Assembly (NCBI GenBank): GCA_016706545.1
Contig: JADJJK010000014.1
Coordinates: 62,001-126,000, forward strand
Origin: Myxococcales bacterium
GTDB lineage: Bacteria > Myxococcota_A > Polyangia > Haliangiales > Haliangiaceae
Direction: 5' to 3'
Length of the DNA: 64,000 nt
In this document: positions 41,357 to 50,463 of the stretch, one piece after another
Numbering within the stretch: position 1 is the stretch's first letter
Layout of the letters: each line of letters opens with the position of its first letter
Made by a program: the position numbers and the translations under genes
The notes under the pieces: model-generated
The model's database searches: none
Seen by the model: the letters and a program-made list of their open reading frames with translations, nothing else
Told to the model about the DNA's origin: nothing

Positions 41357-41753
41357 ATCAGTGTCTCCTTGCGCCGGCCTATATGCAGAAGTAGTGCCAG
41401 CCCGAGCAGAGGCGGCATTCGCAGCAAAACAGCCGGTTACGCGGTTCAACACAGGCCGCAGCAGGCCATGCGACAGTCGCTCTCCTTGTCCCAGGTCCGT
41501 CGCACCGCGTTATCCTCAAAAAAAACGCGATCTTCGCTGCAAGAACCGGAACCTGAGACCTGTGCTGGTTGTGGCGCTTTCTCAGCCTCGCGTGCCATAA
41601 CCTTCTGAATTTAATAAGAACGCAATTCCAGTATGGCTGGAATATCGCTACACGATACCCGCGCGCTCGACGCGGCGGCGAGGGTCGCAGGCCTGCACGT
41701 GACGCTCGACCAACGCTCGAGCCGCCCAGCAAGCAGCGCTTGTCGGGAGGCTG
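41357..41753. other. intergenic region between pdxH and the micro-protein pair
   Basis: About 400 bases holding the 5' region of the micro-protein unit. Visible: an A8 run at about 41518, an AT-rich stretch at 41601-41630, and a perfect 7-bp inverted repeat ATTCCAG-TATGG-CTGGAAT (41625-41643), a possible operator or pdxH terminator. No tRNA or credible reading frame. Confidence 0.5.
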
Positions 41754-42395
41754 CTAAGGAGCGAGCCGCTCGCGGACCCAACCCGCTGCGCCCACTCGGT
41801 ATTGCACGCGATCATGCATCCGGCTCTCCTGCCCCTGCCAGAACTCGAACAGGTCAGGAAGCACGCGGTAGCCCCCCCACGACGCAGGTCGCGGCGGCGC
41901 GCCCTGTCCAAGCTCCTCCTCGAGCTGGCGGATCGCGGACTCGAGCACCGCGCGCTCCGCCACCACCTGCGACTGCGGCGACACGCAGGCCGAGAGCTGG
42001 CTGCCGCGCGGTCGCGCCGCGAAGTACGCATCAGACTCCTCTGCAGACACGCGCTCCACCTTGCCCTCGATCCGGATCTGCCGATGCATGGGCTCCCAGA
42101 AGAACACCAGCGAGGCGAAGCCACAGGCCGCGAGCTCCTGACCTTTGCGGCTCTGGTAGTTGGTGTAGAAGGTGAAGCCGCGGTCGTCCAGCTCCTTGAG
42201 CAGCACCACGCGCGCCGCGGGCCGGCCCCGTCCGTCGACGGTGGCCAACGTCATCGCGTTGGGGGTGGGCAGGCCCGCCTCAACCGCCGCGCTCATCCAG
42301 GCGTGGAATTGCACGAACGGATCAGGCGCCGCGGTCGCGGGATCGATCCGAGGACCAGAGTATTGCTGACCAGATTCCCAGAAACGACCTGTCAT
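41754..42395 (-). CDS. pdxH: pyridoxamine 5'-phosphate oxidase
   Basis: A 213-aa FMN enzyme that oxidises pyridoxine or pyridoxamine phosphate to PLP, close to the 218 aa of E. coli PdxH. Landmarks: PNAMTLATVDGRGRPAARVV, LLKELDDRGFTFYTNYQSRK (FMN binding), ASLVFFWEPMHRQIRIEGKV, and the C-terminal WGGYRVLPDLFEFWQGQESR with VQYR. The ATG at 42395 has GGGGAGG upstream and gives the canonical N-terminus; the frame is open further but unrelated. PLP supply is relevant to the two PLP enzymes elsewhere in the window, but no linkage is implied. Confidence 0.95.
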   Translation of the reverse strand: MTGRFWESGQQYSGPRIDPATAAPDPFVQFHAWMSAAVEAGLPTPNAMTLATVDGRGRPAARVVLLKELDDRGFTFYTNYQSRKGQELAACGFASLVFFWEPMHRQIRIEGKVERVSAEESDAYFAARPRGSQLSACVSPQSQVVAERAVLESAIRQLEEELGQGAPPRPASWGGYRVLPDLFEFWQGQESRMHDRVQYRVGAAGWVRERLAP

Positions 42396-42565
42396 CGTTG
42401 CCTCCCCGTCCTGCATAGCGCCGCCGTCGCTTCGAGGGAAGCGTCCCGGCGGGCAACATCGTCGCACACGGGTTCGCTGGCGGTCGTCCTCGCGGCGCAG
42501 GTCGCGGGCAGCAAGCGGCGCTTGAGCCTGCGCAAGCCGCCTCAAGCGAGATATCCTCGCGTCGG

Positions 42566-45490
42566 ATGGCCACGGATCTCGACGACGACGACGGCCGCGC
42601 AGCGCAGCGCGACAGCGTCGCGCCGTCGTCGGGTGCCGCGCCAGACGTCACGCCGTCGTCGGGTGCCGCGCCAGACCTCGCGCCGTCGTCGGGGGCTGCG
42701 GCGCCCGCCGACCCGCCGCCCGATGAGGTCGCGTTCGCCGCCACCGGGCTCGCCCCCGGCGCGCTGGACGCGGCGTCGACGCTCGACGCCTTGCCGAGGC
42801 GCCCCGAGGGAGACCGGCTGGCCCGCGCGGTGGCGCGCGCCAAGATCGCCAGCTCACTGTTTGCCGCGCAAGAGCAGGTCACGATGGGCCGCTACCGGCT
42901 ACTCGAGCTGGTGGGCGCCGGTGGCATGGGCGTGGTGTGGGGAGCCTGGGATCCCAAGCTCGAGCGGCGAGTGGCCGTCAAGCTGGTCAAGGCGCAGCTC
43001 CAAGCGGCGCGGGAGCGCATCCTGATCGAAGGCCAGGCGCTGGCCAAGCTGTCTCATCCAAACGTCGTGCCGGTGTTCGACGTCGGGGTCTACGAGGAGC
43101 AAGTGTACCTGGTGATGGAGTGGGTGCGCGGCAAGAACCTGCGCGCGTACTGCCAGACCCCTCGCTCGGTCCGCGAGCTCTTGCGCGTGTACCGCCAGGC
43201 GGGCGCCGGGCTCTGGGCGGCCCACCAGGCGGGGCTCATCCACCGCGACTTCAAGCCAGACAACGCGATCGTCGGGGATGACGGCCGCGTGCGCGTGCTG
43301 GACTTTGGCCTGGTGCGCGAACACGCGGTGATCCCGGCCCCTGCCAAGGGCGACGCCGACGCGGCCGCCGACGCGGCCGCCGACGCGGCCACCGACGGGC
43401 CTGTCGACGCGGCCACCGACGGGCCTGTCGACGGGCTCGCCGACACCGCCACCGAGAGCCCCGAGCGCGCGCGCCGCAAACCTGGCCGGAGCTCCGAGGT
43501 CACGCGAGGCGCCGGCACCCCGCGCTACATGCCGCCGGAGCAGGCCGCCGGAGAGGCCCTGACTGCGTCCGTCGATCAATATGCGTTCTGCGTGTCCCTG
43601 CGCGAAGCCTTGCTGGGACGCCTGAGCGAGGGCAAGGACGCCGAGATCCCACGCTGGCTGGAGGAGATCCTGGCTCGCGGCGCCTCGATGGAGGCCTCGA
43701 GCCGGTTCACGTCGATGGAGGCGCTGCTGCAAGCGCTCGATCGCGATCCTGCCACGCTGTGGCGGCGGCGCGCGGTGGCCGGCGGCGCCGTCGCGCTGGC
43801 GGTGGCGGCCTTCGCCGTGGGACGGGCTCGCTCCGGGCCCGAGGTGGCGACCTGCACCGGCGGGCGCGAGGAGATCCTCGGGCTGACGGGGCCGGCCGCG
43901 CTCGGCGGCCTGGCCGCGCACCTGCGAACGCTCGGCCCGTTCGCGAGCCAGGAGGCGGGGCGGATGGAGGGCCACCTGCGCGAATACGGCGAGCGCTGGG
44001 CGCAGGCGCACCGCGCCTCCTGCCTGGCTCGCCAGCGCAAGGAGATGACCGCCGCGATGTACGACCGCAGCGCGTCGTGCCTCATCCGCGGCAAGGCGGC
44101 GCTGGCGACCATCGTCGGAGTCCTGGGCAAGGTGGCGGACAGCGAGCTGCCCGCGGCGCTGGCCGCCACCCGCGATCTCCCTGCCATCGACCGCTGCCTG
44201 ACCTCGGCGGCGACGTCGACGGTGGCGCCGCCCGCTGCCGAACAAGCGGCGGCGGTGGCGGCGCTGACCAGCGAGGTGGAGGGCGTGCGCATGCTCGGCC
44301 TCGCCGCGCGCCCGGAGGCCTCGGCGGCGGCCGCGCGCCTGGTGGCGACCGCGCGCACGCTGGGATATCAGCCGGCGCTGGCGCAGGCCCTCTTGACCCA
44401 GCAGATCGTTCGGGTCTCGCAGAAGTCGGCGCCCGACGCCCCGCTGCCGCCCCACCACGAGGCCACCCAGCTCGCGCTGCAGATCGGCGATGATCCGCTG
44501 GCGGTGGAGACCTACGCTCGCGAGCTGTACGTGCGCAGCCGGGAGGGGCTGCGCGAGCACCCAGACACGATGGCGCTGATCGAGGCGCTGGCCCGCCGGC
44601 TCGGCCCCGAGGGGCGCTTCCCGCGCGCGCTCTTGCACAACAACCTCGGCGCAGCCGCGCTCGCGGCCGGGGACCGCAAGACGGCGCAGCCCTATTTCCG
44701 CCGCGCGCTGGAGGAGGCGCGCCTGGACACCACCGAGAACATCGAGCTGGCCTACATCCCGATGAACCTGGCGCTCGCGGTGGACGCCCCCGGTGAGGCC
44801 GAGCAGCTCTTCACCGAGGGCATCACGCGGATCATTCGCCTGCTGGGGCCCCAGCACCCGCTGGCGTTGTCCGCGCAGACCAGCTTCGTGCTGCTCACCG
44901 CCAACGCCGAGCTGGCGCGCAGCCGCGCCCAGACCACGTGTGATCGCTACCTGACCTGGCATCCGCACCTGGGGCAAGAGGTCGTCGAGTGCGCGTACAC
45001 GCTGGGCTGGTTGGCCGACGAGCGAGGCGACAGCGCGGACGCCGCGCGCTGGATGAAGGTGGCCTCCGGCCCACAGGCCGACGAGGCGACGATCGCCAAG
45101 GCCTACCTGCGGTTTGCCGGCGGGGACGCGACGCTGCCCGTCGAGCTCGACGCGCTGGCGGCCGAGCTGCGCGCGTCGCAGACCTGGTGGCGACGCACCT
45201 GGGCCTCCGATGCCGGGCTGCTCGCGGCGCTGACCTGGCGACGCGCCGGACAGCCTCGGCGCGCCCTGGCGGCGCTGGAGGCCGCGTTGCCAGTCATCGA
45301 GGAGACCAACCGGATCCAGAGCAACGCCTTTCACCAGCGCCGGCTGGCCAGGGTGCGCGCGGAGCTGGCCATGGAGCTCATGAAGCTGGAGCCGGCGCGC
45401 GCGCGCCAGCTCCAGAACCAGGCCATCGCCTGGTACACGCAGGCCGGCGGTTATGACCGGCTGATCGCGCGGCTGTCGGCGAGCCTCTGA
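42566..45490 (+). CDS. Ser/Thr protein kinase with repeat-expanded activation loop and TPR-like C-terminal region
   Basis: A 974-aa kinase. N-terminus: three 10-residue repeats (APSSGAAPDV type). Kinase domain about residues 108-395: YRLLELVGAGGMGVVWGAWD, VAVKLVK, LIHRDFKPDNAIVGDDG, VLDFGLVREHAV, GTPRYMPPEQAAG. Between DFG and PPE lie about 75 residues instead of the usual 20-30, filled with DAAADAA / DAATDGPV repeats. One hydrophobic helix (AVAGGAVALAVAAFAVG) near residue 408 precedes a helical, Ala/Leu-rich region with TPR-like pairs (LLHNNLGAAALAAGDRKTAQ) to the end, as in many myxobacterial kinases. Targets unknown. Confidence 0.9.
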   Translation: MATDLDDDDGRAAQRDSVAPSSGAAPDVTPSSGAAPDLAPSSGAAAPADPPPDEVAFAATGLAPGALDAASTLDALPRRPEGDRLARAVARAKIASSLFAAQEQVTMGRYRLLELVGAGGMGVVWGAWDPKLERRVAVKLVKAQLQAARERILIEGQALAKLSHPNVVPVFDVGVYEEQVYLVMEWVRGKNLRAYCQTPRSVRELLRVYRQAGAGLWAAHQAGLIHRDFKPDNAIVGDDGRVRVLDFGLVREHAVIPAPAKGDADAAADAAADAATDGPVDAATDGPVDGLADTATESPERARRKPGRSSEVTRGAGTPRYMPPEQAAGEALTASVDQYAFCVSLREALLGRLSEGKDAEIPRWLEEILARGASMEASSRFTSMEALLQALDRDPATLWRRRAVAGGAVALAVAAFAVGRARSGPEVATCTGGREEILGLTGPAALGGLAAHLRTLGPFASQEAGRMEGHLREYGERWAQAHRASCLARQRKEMTAAMYDRSASCLIRGKAALATIVGVLGKVADSELPAALAATRDLPAIDRCLTSAATSTVAPPAAEQAAAVAALTSEVEGVRMLGLAARPEASAAAARLVATARTLGYQPALAQALLTQQIVRVSQKSAPDAPLPPHHEATQLALQIGDDPLAVETYARELYVRSREGLREHPDTMALIEALARRLGPEGRFPRALLHNNLGAAALAAGDRKTAQPYFRRALEEARLDTTENIELAYIPMNLALAVDAPGEAEQLFTEGITRIIRLLGPQHPLALSAQTSFVLLTANAELARSRAQTTCDRYLTWHPHLGQEVVECAYTLGWLADERGDSADAARWMKVASGPQADEATIAKAYLRFAGGDATLPVELDALAAELRASQTWWRRTWASDAGLLAALTWRRAGQPRRALAALEAALPVIEETNRIQSNAFHQRRLARVRAELAMELMKLEPARARQLQNQAIAWYTQAGGYDRLIARLSASL
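42621..42700 (+). repeat. 30-bp coding tandem repeat at the kinase N-terminus
   Basis: Three units starting CGCCGTCGTCGGG.G, period 30 bp, encoding PSSGAAPD-type decapeptides. Confidence 0.85.
43351..43440 (+). repeat. 12-bp and 24-bp coding repeats within the kinase activation segment
   Basis: GACGCGGCCGCC-type units (three) run into two 24-bp units encoding DAATDGPV. They expand the activation loop in frame. Confidence 0.85.
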
Positions 45491-45521
45491 GGTCAGCGCT
45501 GGCGCTGTCCTCGAAGGCCCA

Positions 45522-46595
45522 CTACTGCGGCGGGTTGGCGGTGACCAGGTACGCGCCAGCGAAGCTGTACACGCCAGGAGCCGCGCTGCAGGGCGGCGGG
45601 ATCTTCGTTGGACAGTGGGCTTGCATGGCGGCGATCACCCCGGGCGTCCCGTCGGGTGCGTCGGGGAAGAACACCTGGGCCAGCGGATTGCTCGATTTCA
45701 CGAGCCTCGGCTCGTCGAGGCACACGGGCCCCATGGGGCCCCAGCGCCCCTCGAAGGTGGCCGGGGTGCTCTGAAACGCCATGAACAGGTTGGAGGTCTT
45801 CCAGTACAGCGGCTCGCCGCTGACGGTGAACGGCGTACCGTCGCCGCAGTAGTCGGCGACCAGCGCCTTGAGCGCGGTCTGTTGATGGAGGAGGCTCAGC
45901 GGGCTGGCGCCGCTCGAGAGGGTGCTGTGCCCGGTGAGAAAGAGCTTGGACACCACGTGGCCGGCGCAGCCCAGGTTGAACCAGTTGGTGTCGCCGGCGG
46001 CCACCAGCTTGCTGGTCGCGTCGTAGCGGTTGCCCTCGAAGAAGATCGTCGACTCGCCTTGCTGAAAGAGGGTCTCGCGGCGGTCCGTCGGCGGGGTGGA
46101 GCACAGGTTCTGGTAGTGCATGGCCGGCGCGCCCGGCGTGGTCTCGATCCACTTGAGGATGTACTGCGGGATCACCACCCCCTTGAGCGGCCCCGCGTAG
46201 ATCTGCATCAGCGAATAGGCTTGGATGACCACGCGATAGCGCTTGCTGTCCGCCGCGTGCAAGATCTCGAAGTAGGCCCCGACCAGCTCGCTGCCGGTGA
46301 GCTGATCGTAGCGGTTGCTTCCACGCAGCTCCCAGCCCACCACGGTGGCGGCGTACGCCGCGTTGTTCTTGACCATCGTGCCCAGCGAGAAGCCCTCCAA
46401 GTTGGCCTGATGCGACTCGGCCAGTTCATGGAACGGCCGATTGTTGAGCGTGGGCGCGTTCTGGGCGCACGCGAAGTTCGGGCACGCCACCAGCCCCTGC
46501 TCGGTGCTGCCGAGCCCCTCGTCTTGAGCGGGGCTGACGCAGGCCGCGATCGAGAGCGCAAGCAGCGAAAATAGCGGGGTCTTCGCAGGGTTCAT
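45522..46595 (-). CDS. ADYC-domain lipoprotein
   Basis: A 357-aa predicted lipoprotein: signal NPAKTPLFSLLALSIAAC, acylated Cys at residue 19. The mature protein carries the ADYC domain, named from ALVADYCGDGTPFT, with further conserved blocks GCAGHVVSKLFLTGH, YQNLCSTPP and FAGAYLVTANPP and at least six Cys that probably form disulfides. It is about 40-45% identical by eye in these blocks to the protein encoded immediately upstream. ATG 46595 is chosen by the signal peptide. ADYC domains are known mainly from myxobacteria and have no assigned function. Confidence 0.85.
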   Translation of the reverse strand: MNPAKTPLFSLLALSIAACVSPAQDEGLGSTEQGLVACPNFACAQNAPTLNNRPFHELAESHQANLEGFSLGTMVKNNAAYAATVVGWELRGSNRYDQLTGSELVGAYFEILHAADSKRYRVVIQAYSLMQIYAGPLKGVVIPQYILKWIETTPGAPAMHYQNLCSTPPTDRRETLFQQGESTIFFEGNRYDATSKLVAAGDTNWFNLGCAGHVVSKLFLTGHSTLSSGASPLSLLHQQTALKALVADYCGDGTPFTVSGEPLYWKTSNLFMAFQSTPATFEGRWGPMGPVCLDEPRLVKSSNPLAQVFFPDAPDGTPGVIAAMQAHCPTKIPPPCSAAPGVYSFAGAYLVTANPPQ

Positions 46596-46698
46596 CGCAC
46601 GTACTTTCGTCTGGGGTGCCATGGGAACGACGCCGGCGTGGGAAGTTCCCGTGAATCGTCGCTGTCACAAGTCGCCGCGGCTGGCCGCGGCTGGCCGC

Positions 46699-47718
46699 TC
46701 ACTCGTTGATCGGGTTGCCGCTGACCACCAGCGCGCTGTCGAAGTTGTTCACGTCGATGTCGTCGCACGACGGCGGCCGCGTGGCCGCGCACTGCTCATC
46801 GATCGCCGCGTCGATGCTGGGGAAGGTCTGCTGGGCGATCGTGCTCTTGGTGGTCTTGAGCCGCGGCTGCCCGATGCAGACCGCGCCGTGCTCGTTCCAT
46901 CGCGCCTCCAGCGTCTCCGGATTGGCGAAGAACGGCATGTACCCATTGGAGCTGGTCCAGTACAGCGGCTCGCCGCCGACGGTGAACGGCGTGCCGTCGC
47001 CGCAGTAGTCGGCGACCAGCATCTTCAGGGTGGCCTGTTGCTCGATGACCTTGGCGCTGCCGGTCAGCGGGTGATGCCCCGTGAGCAGCAGCTTGGACAG
47101 CGCGTGCCCGGCGCAGCCGATGTTGAACCAGTTGCGGTCGCCTGGCAGCACCGTCTTGGCCTTGGCGTCGTACCGAGCGTTCTCGAACACCAGGGTGTAG
47201 TCGCCCTTTTGCCCGAGCAGCTCGGAGCCCTGCGGCTTCTCCAGCGGCGGCGTGGAGCACAGGTTCTGGATGCGGTCGGCGACCGGATCGGACCACTCGA
47301 GCCGGTAGGACTCGAGCAGCTCGCCCTTCTTGGGCCCGGCCCACACCGGCACCGCGGCGATGCCGTTGATGTTGACGCGGAGGACGTGCTGCCCTTGATC
47401 GACGACATAGAAGTAGGCCCCCACCAGGGCGGCGCCGCTGATCGTGTTCAGCCGGCTGTAGCCGGTGAGCCGGGTGCCAACCACGCGCACCCGGTACGAC
47501 ACGCCATCCTTGACCATCGGCCCGAGCTGAAAGCCCTCGGCGTTGGCCGTCCCATCCTCCGCCAGCTCATGGAAATTCCGATTGTTCAGGGTCGGGTTGT
47601 TCTGCGCGCAAGCCCAGTTTGGGCAAGCCACCAGCGCTTGCTCGACCGAGCTCACCTCGAACTCACAAGCACCTGTAAATACTGCGAGCGCGGCGACTGC
47701 AACATGGCGAAGGTGCAT
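46699..47718 (-). CDS. ADYC-domain lipoprotein, tandem paralogue
   Basis: A 339-aa predicted lipoprotein: HLRHVAVAALAVFTGAC signal, acylated Cys at residue 18. It shares with its neighbour the N-terminal block QALVACPNWACAQNNPTLNN, NFHELAEDGTANAEGF, QNLCSTPP, WFNIGCAGHALSKLLLTGHH and MLVADYCGDGTPFTVGGEPL. AAGGAG precedes ATG 47718. The two genes are 103 bp apart, same strand, downstream of an ECF-like sigma factor gene; an AT-rich stretch at 47790-47850 may contain the promoter. A cell-surface role is inferred; biochemical function unknown. Confidence 0.85.
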   Translation of the reverse strand: MHLRHVAVAALAVFTGACEFEVSSVEQALVACPNWACAQNNPTLNNRNFHELAEDGTANAEGFQLGPMVKDGVSYRVRVVGTRLTGYSRLNTISGAALVGAYFYVVDQGQHVLRVNINGIAAVPVWAGPKKGELLESYRLEWSDPVADRIQNLCSTPPLEKPQGSELLGQKGDYTLVFENARYDAKAKTVLPGDRNWFNIGCAGHALSKLLLTGHHPLTGSAKVIEQQATLKMLVADYCGDGTPFTVGGEPLYWTSSNGYMPFFANPETLEARWNEHGAVCIGQPRLKTTKSTIAQQTFPSIDAAIDEQCAATRPPSCDDIDVNNFDSALVVSGNPINE

Positions 47719-47910
47719 TTCCAGAGTCTCCTTGATGCCCTCGCGGTGGGGCGAGGTGTCCTGATAGAGGACCTACCCGCCCATGTGTTCCCGGATATTT
47801 TAAGAAAATCCGAGCAACCGGAGATACCAAAAAATATCTTTTACGCACAGTAGCTTACGCGACCGCAGATCCCGACCGCCGCGCGCCACCAGGGGACAGA
47901 CCAAGGCGAG

Positions 47911-48543
47911 CTACCGCAACGCTCGGGTCGCGTTCTTGGCCCAGACGTCCATGCTCTCCAGGGATTCCAGGGCCTTGCCAAGCGTGGCGCCCTCGGTCTT
48001 GAGCATCACGTCGCGAAGCGCCTTGCGGGCTCGATGCAAGCGGGTGCGGATCGTCACCGCTGGCGCGTCGAACACCTCCGCCAGATCTCCAATCTCCAGC
48101 TCCTCCCAGTAGTGCAGCTCGAGCAAGGTCTGCTGATCCACCGGCAAGCTCCGCATCGCCTGCACCAGCCGCTGGTGCTCCTGGTTTCTGCCGAGGCGAG
48201 TGCCCGGCGTGGACACGAGCTCCGCGATCGATGACAGCTCGAAGTTCAGGCGCTGGCCGTCGCGCTGGCGGGCGCGCAGCACGCGATAGAGCTCATTGCG
48301 CGCGATGGTGAACAGGTAGGTCCGGAAGCTCGACTCCTTGCGAAACTGCTCCTTGGCGCGCAAGCAAGCAAGGAACGTCGCCTGCACCAGCTCGTCGGCG
48401 TCGCTCTCGCACTTGGTCTCGAAGAACCCGTAGATGCTGTCGAAGTGCCGCGCGAACAGCTCCTGCCCCGCGCCGTCTTCGCCTGCGCGCCACTTGTCCA
48501 GGAGCTCGTAGTCCGCAGCCGAGCCAGCGCCGACGTCGGTCAT
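47911..48543 (-). CDS. RNA polymerase sigma factor, sigma-70 family (ECF-like)
   Basis: A 210-aa two-domain sigma factor. Region 2 covers residues 18-90 (LFARHFDSIYGFFETKC, ADELVQATFLACLRAKEQF, SFRTYLFTIARNELYRVLR); region 4 covers about 135-190 (MRSLPVDQQTLLELHYWEEL, EIGDLAEVFDAPAVTIRTRL, HRARKALRD). No anti-sigma gene is visible beside it. The ATG at 48543 removes a Pro/Gly/Arg-rich upstream extension. It is followed at 192 bp by the ADYC pair, which it may control (inference). Confidence 0.9.
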   Translation of the reverse strand: MTDVGAGSAADYELLDKWRAGEDGAGQELFARHFDSIYGFFETKCESDADELVQATFLACLRAKEQFRKESSFRTYLFTIARNELYRVLRARQRDGQRLNFELSSIAELVSTPGTRLGRNQEHQRLVQAMRSLPVDQQTLLELHYWEELEIGDLAEVFDAPAVTIRTRLHRARKALRDVMLKTEGATLGKALESLESMDVWAKNATRALR

Positions 48544-48881
48544 GGCAGGCCTCTGGCAGCGGCCGCCCGGCGCCGCCCCCGGCCCACCCGCTGCCCCCGA
48601 CGCACCCGCTGCGCCCGGCGCGGGCGAACCGCGGCGCTGGCCTCGGCGCCGCGCCTGGGGCGGACGCCAGGTGAGCACGCAACTGACGAAGCGCTGCGGG
48701 TCAACACGGGACGGCTCCGGGGAAATGGTCTCGCCAGCTCCTGCGCACGAGACTCACCAGCCACTGTCCTCCGATGCGTTCGCCATTTCCAGCGTTTTTG
48801 GCGAGGATCCTGTGGCACGCGGCGCGTAGACGTGGCCTGGCTACGACGTGCGTCACGCCTCTTGCGCGGTAGCATGCGCGC

Positions 48882-49391
48882 ATGCAGCTACTGGTGATCC
48901 GGCACGCGATCGCGGCAGATCCTGCGCCAGAAGGTGACGACGCGAGCCGTCCGCTGACGCGCAAGGGGATCCGGCGGTTTCGGCTCTGCGTTCGCGGCAT
49001 GAGCAGGTTGGACATGCGCCTTGGCGCGGTGCTCCACAGCCCGTGGACCCGCGCCGCGGCCACCGCGGAGCTCTTGCGGCCGCTGCGCGACCGCGACGCG
49101 CCGCACCTCGCCACCTCCCTGCTGTGCCAGTCACCAGGCCCCGAGCTGCTCGCGCAGCTCGCCGAGCTGGGGGCGCTCCCCGAAGCGGCGCGCCTCGCCG
49201 CCGCGGTGGTGGGCCATGAGCCTTTCCTGGGAGAGCTGATCGGCCTCCTGACCGCCGGCACGGCGAGCGCAGGAGAGGGCCTCGAGCTCAAGAAGGGCAG
49301 CGTCACCGTGCTGCGCGGCAGCGCGGTGGCGGGCGGCATGACGCTCTGCGCCCTGCTGCCACCCCGAGCCCTGCGCGAGCTGGCACGGTGA
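48882..49391 (+). CDS. sixA: SixA-type phosphohistidine phosphatase (histidine phosphatase family)
   Basis: A 169-aa histidine-phosphatase-fold enzyme. The catalytic RH motif is at the N-terminus, LLVIRHAIA (H8), followed by SRPLTRKGIRRFRLCVRGM and HSPWTRAAATAELL; the second catalytic His is in VVGHEPFLGELIGLL. SixA removes phosphate from His residues of phosphorelay HPt domains or PTS proteins. The stop overlaps the GTG of the next gene (4 bp). Symbol by similarity of size and motifs. Confidence 0.86.
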   Translation: MQLLVIRHAIAADPAPEGDDASRPLTRKGIRRFRLCVRGMSRLDMRLGAVLHSPWTRAAATAELLRPLRDRDAPHLATSLLCQSPGPELLAQLAELGALPEAARLAAAVVGHEPFLGELIGLLTAGTASAGEGLELKKGSVTVLRGSAVAGGMTLCALLPPRALRELAR

Positions 49392-50359
49392 GCGCGCTCG
49401 AGGTGCTGGTGGTGGGGGCTGGCGCGGTCGGACAGGTCTACGGGCACCACCTGGCGCGCGGCGGCGCCAACGTGACCTTCTACGTCCGAGAACGCTACCG
49501 AGCGGAGGCTGCGCGCGGGGCTGCGCTCACCCACCTGCGCAGCCGCAAGCGCAGACAGCTCCACGCGCCGAGGCCGACCGCGGTGGTGTGCAGCGCCGAG
49601 GAGGTCGCCGCGCGCCGCTTCGATCAGGTGTACCTGGCGATCCCGTCAACCGGGCTCGCTCGCCCCTGGCTCGATGCGCTCGTGTCCGCGGTCGGTGACG
49701 CCGTCCTCGTCTGCCTGACGCCCAGCCCTGGAGATCGAGAGCTCCTCCTGGCCGCTGGCGCGGCGCCCCAGCGCCTGGTGTCGGGCTTGCTTTCCATCGT
49801 GGCGTATCAGGCCCCGTTGGTGGGGCAGCCTGACGATGGGCCCGAGGGGACCACGGTTTGGTACCCGCCCGGATCGCCGTGCCTGTTTTCCGGCCCTGCC
49901 GAGGCGCGAGACGCGGTCATCGCCGCGCTGCGCGCCGGCAAGCTCCCTGCTGGCGCGCACGCCGATGTCCCCGCCAAGGGCGCCTTCCTCAGCAGCACGT
50001 TCATGGCGATCCTGCTGGCCCTGGAGTCCTGCGGCTGGTCGCTGCGCGAGCTGGCGCGCCCCGCGAGCCTGGAGGCGGCCTGCGCTGGCGCGCGCCAGGC
50101 CATCGCCATCACCGCGCAGAGCTTTGGCCGCGCGCCCTTGGGCGTGCGCCTCGCGGTGCGCCCCCTGCCGCTGCGGATCGTGCTGCGGGTGGCGCCGCAC
50201 GTGGTGCCATTTCCGCTGGAGCCCTACCTGCGGATCCACTTCACCAAGGTGGGCGCGCAGACGCGGCACATCGTGCGCCGCACCATCGAGCGAGGTCGCG
50301 CGGCCGGCCTGCAGGTGAGCGCGCTGGAGGCGCTGCTGGCCAAGGTGCCGGCCAGCTAG
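49388..50359 (+). CDS. ketopantoate-reductase-like (ApbA/PanE family) dehydrogenase
   Basis: A 323-aa NAD(P)-dependent enzyme of the 6-phosphogluconate-dehydrogenase-like superfamily. The N-terminal Rossmann motif is VLVVGAGAVGQVYGHHLARG; FDQVYLAIPSTGLA matches the loop after strand 4. The C-terminal all-helical domain has AKGAFLSSTFMAILLALESC, where PanE usually has the catalytic Lys and Asn; the Lys is present. Ketopantoate reductase makes pantoate for coenzyme A, but several residues of the PanE active site are not obvious here, so another 2-oxoacid reductase activity is possible. Confidence 0.78.
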   Translation: MSALEVLVVGAGAVGQVYGHHLARGGANVTFYVRERYRAEAARGAALTHLRSRKRRQLHAPRPTAVVCSAEEVAARRFDQVYLAIPSTGLARPWLDALVSAVGDAVLVCLTPSPGDRELLLAAGAAPQRLVSGLLSIVAYQAPLVGQPDDGPEGTTVWYPPGSPCLFSGPAEARDAVIAALRAGKLPAGAHADVPAKGAFLSSTFMAILLALESCGWSLRELARPASLEAACAGARQAIAITAQSFGRAPLGVRLAVRPLPLRIVLRVAPHVVPFPLEPYLRIHFTKVGAQTRHIVRRTIERGRAAGLQVSALEALLAKVPAS

Positions 50360-50419
50360 CCTGCGATCAGGCCGCCGAAACGGCGAAACCCGAGCGAGTC
50401 GCCCCGCCCGGGTTGCCGT

Positions 50420-50437
50420 GCGCGGGCTCTCCCGCGC
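50420..50437. terminator. hairpin between convergent genes
   Basis: GCGCGGG-CTCT-CCCGCGC, a perfect 7-bp stem with tetraloop, in the 104-bp gap between the reductase and the M4 peptidase genes. It could end either transcript; no strong T-run. Confidence 0.45.
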
Positions 50438-50463
50438 AGCGATGCAGCGCCTGAAGCCTGCGC

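Noticed and set aside
41620..41745. tRNA-like segment on the minus strand (GGCTCGAGCGTTGGTCGAGC resembles a D-arm)
   Set aside because: No matching T-arm, anticodon stem or acceptor pairing could be drawn.
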